From positions 1-9,753 of the forward strand of contig LJUD01000087.1 of assembly GCA_001304035.1 (NCBI GenBank): a DNA stretch of 9,753 nucleotides. The letters are read 5' to 3'. Of the stretch, positions 6,178 to 9,753 are shown piece after piece (the first letter of the stretch is position 1; each line of letters begins with the position of its first letter). Position numbers and translations under genes: made by a program. A model generated the notes under the pieces. That model searched no databases. It saw nothing but the letters and a program-made list of their open reading frames with translations, and was not told the origin of the DNA. Origin of the DNA: a bacterium SM23_31 (GTDB taxonomy: Bacteria; SM23-31).

Positions 6178-6218
6178 TGCAAGACCTGATTCCGAAGTGT
6201 AAGAATACTTGAAGTATT

Positions 6219-7154
6219 TTAAAACGTCCATAGAAAAGTTAAACGCTGGAGGCTGCCGATGACGCCGAAAGATGAGAACGAATAATCAAACATATACCGC
6301 TGCCATATAAAACCGAAGCCAAACGATACTCCCGCAAGCGTTCCTCCTTCATCACCGATTTTCTGGTCTCTCCCGTACGAATTATACCCCAGCCGGCCCT
6401 TGAATGATTCCGAGAACGTAAACTCTCCTCCGCCGACAAGCTGGTAATCTCTGTTGAGAAACTGCCGGTACTCGAAGCTTAACAGAAGGGGCAGATGCGC
6501 AAGTTGTTTTGTAAATCCCCCCCTGAGCATGGCGGGCATATCGTCTTTCGATTCACTGTATGCGCTTACGACGTACCCGATATTGGCAGCGCTGACGCCG
6601 AACGTGAGCATTTGCTCCGGTATTTTGTATATTATGCCTCCGTCCACAGCAGCCAATGTGGAGGAATAGCTTGCAATTTTGGAATACAGTAACTTGCCGC
6701 TGACACCGTAATACAGATTCGAACAGTATTCCCTCGCTATACCGCCTGTCAGAACAATATCCTGGGGAGTATAGTCGGGTGCGTCCGAGCCGTCCACGTT
6801 ACGCCCTTCGAAGGTGCCGTAGTTTATGTATTTTATGCCGATTCCGTATCTGGTATTCAGCCCGTAAGTTGAAGAAAATATGATATTACCAGCCTTAAAG
6901 TCCATAACATGGTCAAGATAGGTGAAACTTACAATTTTCTCTTGAATTCCGGTCAATCCGGCGGGATTATAGAACAGGGCATGCACGTCTCCGGATATAC
7001 CGACAAATGCGCCTCCCATACTCGAGGCGCGCGCTGAAATTTCAGTCTTCAGTATTTCATAGCCGGATAACTGCCCCGATGATATTCCGGGAAATAATAA
7101 TACTATAATAATTATTGCAGTAATGGCAGAAATATTAAACCGTTTATACCGCAT
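6219..7154 (-). CDS. PorV/PorQ-family outer-membrane beta-barrel protein (PorQ-like)
   Basis: A 311-residue precursor. Residues 1-27 form a Sec signal peptide (positively charged MRYKR, then a long Ile/Leu core ending ISSG before QLSGYE). The mature start carries the family signature ARASSMGGAFVGISGD (41-56) and HALFYNPAGLTG (58-69). The rest alternates short beta-strands rich in Gly/Tyr/Phe, such as YGIGIKYINYGTFEGRNVDG. It ends RLTFLWTF with a terminal Phe, as expected for a BAM-inserted barrel of the FadL-like class. In Bacteroidota, PorV and PorQ serve the type IX secretion system. Outside that phylum the same family is widespread without proof of that role, and no other T9SS gene is visible here. 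The start is supported by AAGGA six bases upstream. The gene is convergent with the beta-propeller gene, with a 66-base gap. Confidence 0.85.
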   Translation of the reverse strand: MRYKRFNISAITAIIIIVLLFPGISSGQLSGYEILKTEISARASSMGGAFVGISGDVHALFYNPAGLTGIQEKIVSFTYLDHVMDFKAGNIIFSSTYGLNTRYGIGIKYINYGTFEGRNVDGSDAPDYTPQDIVLTGGIAREYCSNLYYGVSGKLLYSKIASYSSTLAAVDGGIIYKIPEQMLTFGVSAANIGYVVSAYSESKDDMPAMLRGGFTKQLAHLPLLLSFEYRQFLNRDYQLVGGGEFTFSESFKGRLGYNSYGRDQKIGDEGGTLAGVSFGFGFIWQRYMFDYSFSSFGVIGSLQRLTFLWTF

Positions 7155-7220
7155 CGAGAATCCTTTTAATTTCTATTTCAAAATTGAAAAACTAATGAAA
7201 ATTACATCTCACTATTGAGT

Positions 7221-7305
7221 GCCCGCTTCGCGACAGCATCTTAAGAAAGGTTCTGAATCAAGAATGACAGGTGAGGCTTCTGTCATGCTGTCCCGCTAAG
7301 CGGGA
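7221..7305. repeat. Inverted-repeat element with TCCCGCTTAGCGGGACAGCAT-type ends
   Basis: The left arm at 7221-7239 (GCCCGCTTCGCGACAGCAT) and the right arm at 7285-7305 are inverted copies of the same sequence; the left is degraded by a two-base loss and two changes. The right arm contains TCCCGCTAAGCGGGA, the reverse complement of the palindrome at 6163-6177. An inner hairpin ATGACAG (7264-7270)/CTGTCAT (7280-7286) has a nine-base loop. It lies 44 bases downstream of the radical SAM stop and 66 bases upstream of the porQ-like start, and may act as a 3' stabiliser or a REP/MITE insertion. Confidence 0.6.
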
Positions 7306-7348
7306 TTGTCTACTTATTCATAACGTTTCATATAGTTGAAAATTAACA

Positions 7349-8194
7349 TCAATACCCATTCCAGTCGGAAAAATCGTACCGTTTATATGCATCGCACCTT
7401 GAGCAGAGGTATATTTCATCCCTTTTTCCCTCGTTCAGCAGACTTCGGTACTTTCGGTTGGTCTCACCGAGCCAGATTTCTTCCACCGTATGTTCTTTGA
7501 TGTCGCCGACTACTCCCCGTTCGTGGAAATCCCAGCAGCATAACACTGCCCTGCCGTCCACTATAAAAAACATCTCATTTACTATTTTTGGACAGGGAGC
7601 GCGGAAAGGCTCTTTCTGTCCCGTCCATGGCCACGTGTATAAATCGGTAATAGTGACTCTGCCGGCATATTTATTCCAATAATTCAGGAAATCTTCCTGT
7701 TCATGTTTATTTGTGTCCATGTCGATCATGCGGATTTCGATGAAGCAGTTACTTTTCAACCTGTTTCGCTCACCGATAAAATAGTGCACGTCATCGACAA
7801 CTTTTTCATAGTTAATACCTCTGCCGCTCAATTTGTACGTCTCTGCGGAAAAACCGTCGATGCTGAAACGAATCCAGTCAACTCCCGCCTCCAGTACTTC
7901 CGTAACGAGACTCCGTTTAATAAAACGCCCGTTGGAATTCAATTCAACCTTAGCCGTATCATCTTTACGAATGTGCCGTATTATTTCCCCGAGCCTATTA
8001 TCCAGGAACGGCTCATTTACTAAAAACGGACGGTAAATAACACCTCGGCCTTTGCTTTCATCTATGATTTTTTTCCAGACATATTCCTCCATGTAATTCG
8101 GACCGCGGGTAAGTTCATTTTGCGGGCAAAATGTGCATTTACCGTTGCATAATATGGTTGTCTCGATTTGAATCTTTCCCGGGAATGAAATCAT
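7349..8194 (-). CDS. Radical SAM/SPASM-domain protein encoded at the 3' end of the LPS gene string
   Basis: A 281-residue protein. The radical SAM cluster motif CNGKCTFCP (Cys16, Cys20, Cys23; CX3CX2C) follows IQIETTILC, typical of the SPASM group. An NEPFLDNRL segment (60-68) and ELNSNGRF (84-91) are the usual core strands. The C-terminal SPASM/twitch-like region has Cys201 (APCPKI), Cys219-Cys220 (VDGRAVLCCWDF), VGDIKEHTVEEIW and Cys264/Cys267 (CSRC), enough for at least one auxiliary Fe-S cluster. It presumably generates a 5'-deoxyadenosyl radical, but the substrate is unknown. The start must be at or very near 8194, because the next Met (residue 35) lies after the cluster motif. This makes it overlap kdtA by 56 bases, and a good ribosome site supports it. 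Its position suggests a cell-envelope substrate, but this is inference. No RiPP precursor is visible. Confidence 0.88.
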   Translation of the reverse strand: MISFPGKIQIETTILCNGKCTFCPQNELTRGPNYMEEYVWKKIIDESKGRGVIYRPFLVNEPFLDNRLGEIIRHIRKDDTAKVELNSNGRFIKRSLVTEVLEAGVDWIRFSIDGFSAETYKLSGRGINYEKVVDDVHYFIGERNRLKSNCFIEIRMIDMDTNKHEQEDFLNYWNKYAGRVTITDLYTWPWTGQKEPFRAPCPKIVNEMFFIVDGRAVLCCWDFHERGVVGDIKEHTVEEIWLGETNRKYRSLLNEGKRDEIYLCSRCDAYKRYDFSDWNGY

Positions 8195-9479
8195 ATATTT
8201 CCTTTAACTTTTCACATATTTTATCGGTAGCACCGAGATTCTGCCGGATGAGCTGCATCGCTTTGTTTCCGGCTTCTATCCTCTTATTCTCATGTTCAAT
8301 AAATTCACCGATTTTTTCAGCGATCTCCTGCCCGCTGTTTACTGCGAATCCCCCGCCGCATTTGATAAGTTCGGCTGCTTCAAACGAATTTAAATATTTC
8401 GGACCGAACAGCACCGGCTTACCCAGAATTCCCGGTTCCATAACATTATGAACACCCGGACCAAAACTGCCGCCGACGTAGGCAATATCCGTCTGTGCGT
8501 AAAGTCTCGCAAGTAAACCTACCGAATCGATTATTACAACCCGCGCTTCGTTTACCCCGTCTTCTACTATTTTGCTGTACCGTTTCGGGTAAATCGAAGC
8601 CGTTTTCAGTGCGGATTCAATATCTTCTATATGGCGCTCATCAGGTTCATGAGGAACCAGGACAACGTTAAGCAGGCTGTACCGTTTCATAAGCCGTTCA
8701 ACGGCAGGTAAAAGATGTTTTTCATCAGAGGGCCAGATACTTCCCGCAATAAACACGGGTTCATTATTTTCATTAAAAAGCCGTGTTGCCGATTTTTTCA
8801 GCGCTTTCTGCCCGCGAGTAAAGACCTGGTCAAACCGCGTATCGCCCGTAATCATCAAACGTTCCGGGTAAGGATAAATCTGAAGAAAGCGGTCTCTGTC
8901 GCCTTCGGAAATAGGAAACATGTAATGAAATGCTTTGTAGGCGTGGCGGTTAAAGTGCTTTACAACCGGAGACAGCCTGCGGGAATTAGAAGGAAGCGAG
9001 GCATCTATAAGTATTGCAGGTATGTTTAAACGATGCGCTGCAAACAAATGATTGGGCCAGATGTCGTGTTTAACAATGATCCATAGGTCCGGCTGAATGA
9101 GCTTTAAGAATGTGTGCGCCCTGAAATAACTGTCAAAAGGCAGGTAGACTTTTAGGTCAACGTCCGGGTGTTCCCTGGCATAATTATAACCCGACGGAGA
9201 AAAAAACGCCACGATGATATAAATATCAGGATTACCTTTTTTTAACCGGGAGATTAACGGCAAAGCCTGTTCCCATTCGCCGACCGAAACACAATGAAAC
9301 AGAATGCGTATTCGTGTCCGGGCTTCCGGCTCCAGTGCACGTTTAATGCGTTCCGTCTGTCCTTTCCGTTTCAAAATTCCCTCTGAAATTTTTTTGTTAA
9401 AGTGCCGTGTTACCTGGTAATATAAATATTGAAGAGGAACGGCAATTACGTTATAAAGAAGAAACCAGATTTTTCCCAT
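8139..9479 (-). CDS. kdtA: 3-deoxy-D-manno-octulosonic acid (Kdo) transferase
   Basis: A 446-residue monotopic inner-membrane glycosyltransferase (GT30; also called waaA) that moves Kdo from CMP-Kdo to lipid IVA, the first step of LPS core assembly. A membrane anchor at the N-terminus (about residues 4-22, IWFLLYNVIAVPLQYLYYQ) is typical. FHCVSVGEWEQALPLI (61-76) carries the catalytic-base Glu68 of the family SVGE motif. The C-terminal half has GDTRFDQV (212-219), GSIWPSDE (246-253), HEPDERH (277-283) and YVGGSFGPGVHNVMEP (334-349), the CMP-Kdo binding signature in a form resembling FCB-group enzymes. It overlaps the upstream heptosyltransferase gene by 29 bases and the downstream radical SAM gene by 56, so the three genes are probably co-transcribed and translationally coupled. 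The ribosome site is weak (GAG about nine bases before the ATG), which fits coupling to the upstream gene. Confidence 0.95.
   Translation of the reverse strand: MGKIWFLLYNVIAVPLQYLYYQVTRHFNKKISEGILKRKGQTERIKRALEPEARTRIRILFHCVSVGEWEQALPLISRLKKGNPDIYIIVAFFSPSGYNYAREHPDVDLKVYLPFDSYFRAHTFLKLIQPDLWIIVKHDIWPNHLFAAHRLNIPAILIDASLPSNSRRLSPVVKHFNRHAYKAFHYMFPISEGDRDRFLQIYPYPERLMITGDTRFDQVFTRGQKALKKSATRLFNENNEPVFIAGSIWPSDEKHLLPAVERLMKRYSLLNVVLVPHEPDERHIEDIESALKTASIYPKRYSKIVEDGVNEARVVIIDSVGLLARLYAQTDIAYVGGSFGPGVHNVMEPGILGKPVLFGPKYLNSFEAAELIKCGGGFAVNSGQEIAEKIGEFIEHENKRIEAGNKAMQLIRQNLGATDKICEKLKEIYDFIPGKDSNRDNHIMQR
8200..8205 (-). promoter_or_regulatory. Ribosome binding site of the radical SAM gene inside kdtA
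   Basis: On the minus strand AAAGGA (8205 to 8200) precedes the ATG at 8194 by five bases. It lies within the kdtA coding region. It supports the deep overlap as real rather than a mis-called start. Confidence 0.7.
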
Positions 9480-9753
9480 GATTATCGCTCGAAATTTGAA
9501 CCTCAGCGCAAAAGAGATGCTCCGCCGCCTCGATTACTTCGTCGGCTGTAATATCCAGCATACATCGAAAGTGCTTCTCGGGGCATTTATTTCTGCCGTT
9601 ATGCGTACAGGGGCGGCAGTTAAGTTTTTTTTCAATAACAAAGCTGTTTTCCGGAAATGGGAAATACCCGAGTTCCCTGGATGTGGAACCGAAAATAGCC
9701 GCTACCGGTTTTTTTTGCGTCTGCGCCATGTGCATCAAGCCGGTGTCGTTTGT
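9451..9753 (-). CDS. LPS heptosyltransferase-like glycosyltransferase, GT9 family (C-terminal 100 residues, 5' part beyond window)
   Basis: The frame is open to the window edge (base 9753), so the apparent starts at 9738 and 9735 are internal. The fragment begins TNDTGLMHMAQTQKKPVAAI and FGSTS, the ADP-sugar binding signature of GT9 (WaaC/WaaF) enzymes, and ends with LDITADEVIEAAEHLF. The family adds heptose from ADP-L-glycero-D-manno-heptose to the LPS inner core at the cytoplasmic face of the inner membrane. Four cysteines (C46, C49, C57, C64 of the fragment, C-X2-C-X7-C-X6-C) lie in a loop in the C-terminal part and are seen in many non-enterobacterial relatives. The stop codon lies inside kdtA, giving a 29-base overlap. 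Whether it is heptosyltransferase I, II or a later one cannot be told from this piece. Confidence 0.88.
   Translation of the reverse strand, partial: TNDTGLMHMAQTQKKPVAAIFGSTSRELGYFPFPENSFVIEKKLNCRPCTHNGRNKCPEKHFRCMLDITADEVIEAAEHLFCAEVQISSDNHGKNLVSSL

Noticed and set aside
6204..6218. AATACTT/AAGTATT palindrome as a bidirectional terminator between the convergent genes
   Set aside because: The stem is AT-rich with a one-base centre, leaving about 5 bp once a loop forms, and there is no proper T-tract on either strand.
6219..7154. Type IX secretion locus
   Set aside because: A single PorV/PorQ-family barrel is not enough. No PorK/L/M/N, Sov or C-terminal sorting-domain cargo is visible, and the family occurs in bacteria without T9SS.
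7155..7348. Possible short precursor peptide for the radical SAM/SPASM enzyme (RiPP system)
   Set aside because: The gap is occupied by an inverted-repeat element, and no ribosome site followed by a Cys- or Gly-rich small frame was found.

Overview
The window looks like a chromosomal segment from a Gram-negative bacterium of the broad FCB group (Bacteroidota/Calditrichota/KSB1-like). The evidence is a Kdo transferase (LPS) of the type carrying a GGSFGPGVHN-like motif, a PorV/PorQ-family outer-membrane protein, a 6-bladed beta-propeller (NHL-like) exported protein, and intergenic gaps filled with short palindromic repeats. The species cannot be named from the sequence. There is no phage, plasmid, tRNA, rRNA or CRISPR signal.

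Left part (1-4383): the end of a GH20 beta-N-acetylhexosaminidase, a NagX/HGSNAT-like multipass membrane protein, a class I glutamine amidotransferase-like protein closed by a strong intrinsic terminator, and, on the opposite strand, a ROK-family sugar kinase. The hexosaminidase, NagX-like protein and ROK kinase together suggest a locus for release and use of N-acetylglucosamine or a related amino sugar. The amidotransferase may be an unrelated passenger.

Middle (4384-7154): a 617-bp gene-free stretch holding two GC-rich palindromes and an array of five 22-bp tandem repeats. It is followed by an exported beta-propeller protein (+) and, convergent to it, a PorV/PorQ-family outer-membrane beta-barrel (-).

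Right part (7349-9753, minus strand): a tightly packed LPS-core gene string. A GT9 heptosyltransferase (cut by the window edge) overlaps kdtA (Kdo transferase) by 29 bp. kdtA in turn overlaps a radical SAM/SPASM gene by 56 bp, so the first Fe-S cysteine of the radical SAM enzyme is encoded inside the kdtA 3' end. The window edge hides the operon's promoter.

The most unusual features are the deep kdtA/radical SAM overlap, the altered ExGH and zinc motifs of the ROK kinase, and the number of different palindromic or inverted-repeat elements, most of them one per intergenic gap. I found no clearly new multi-gene system; most of the window is ordinary sugar-metabolism and envelope genes.
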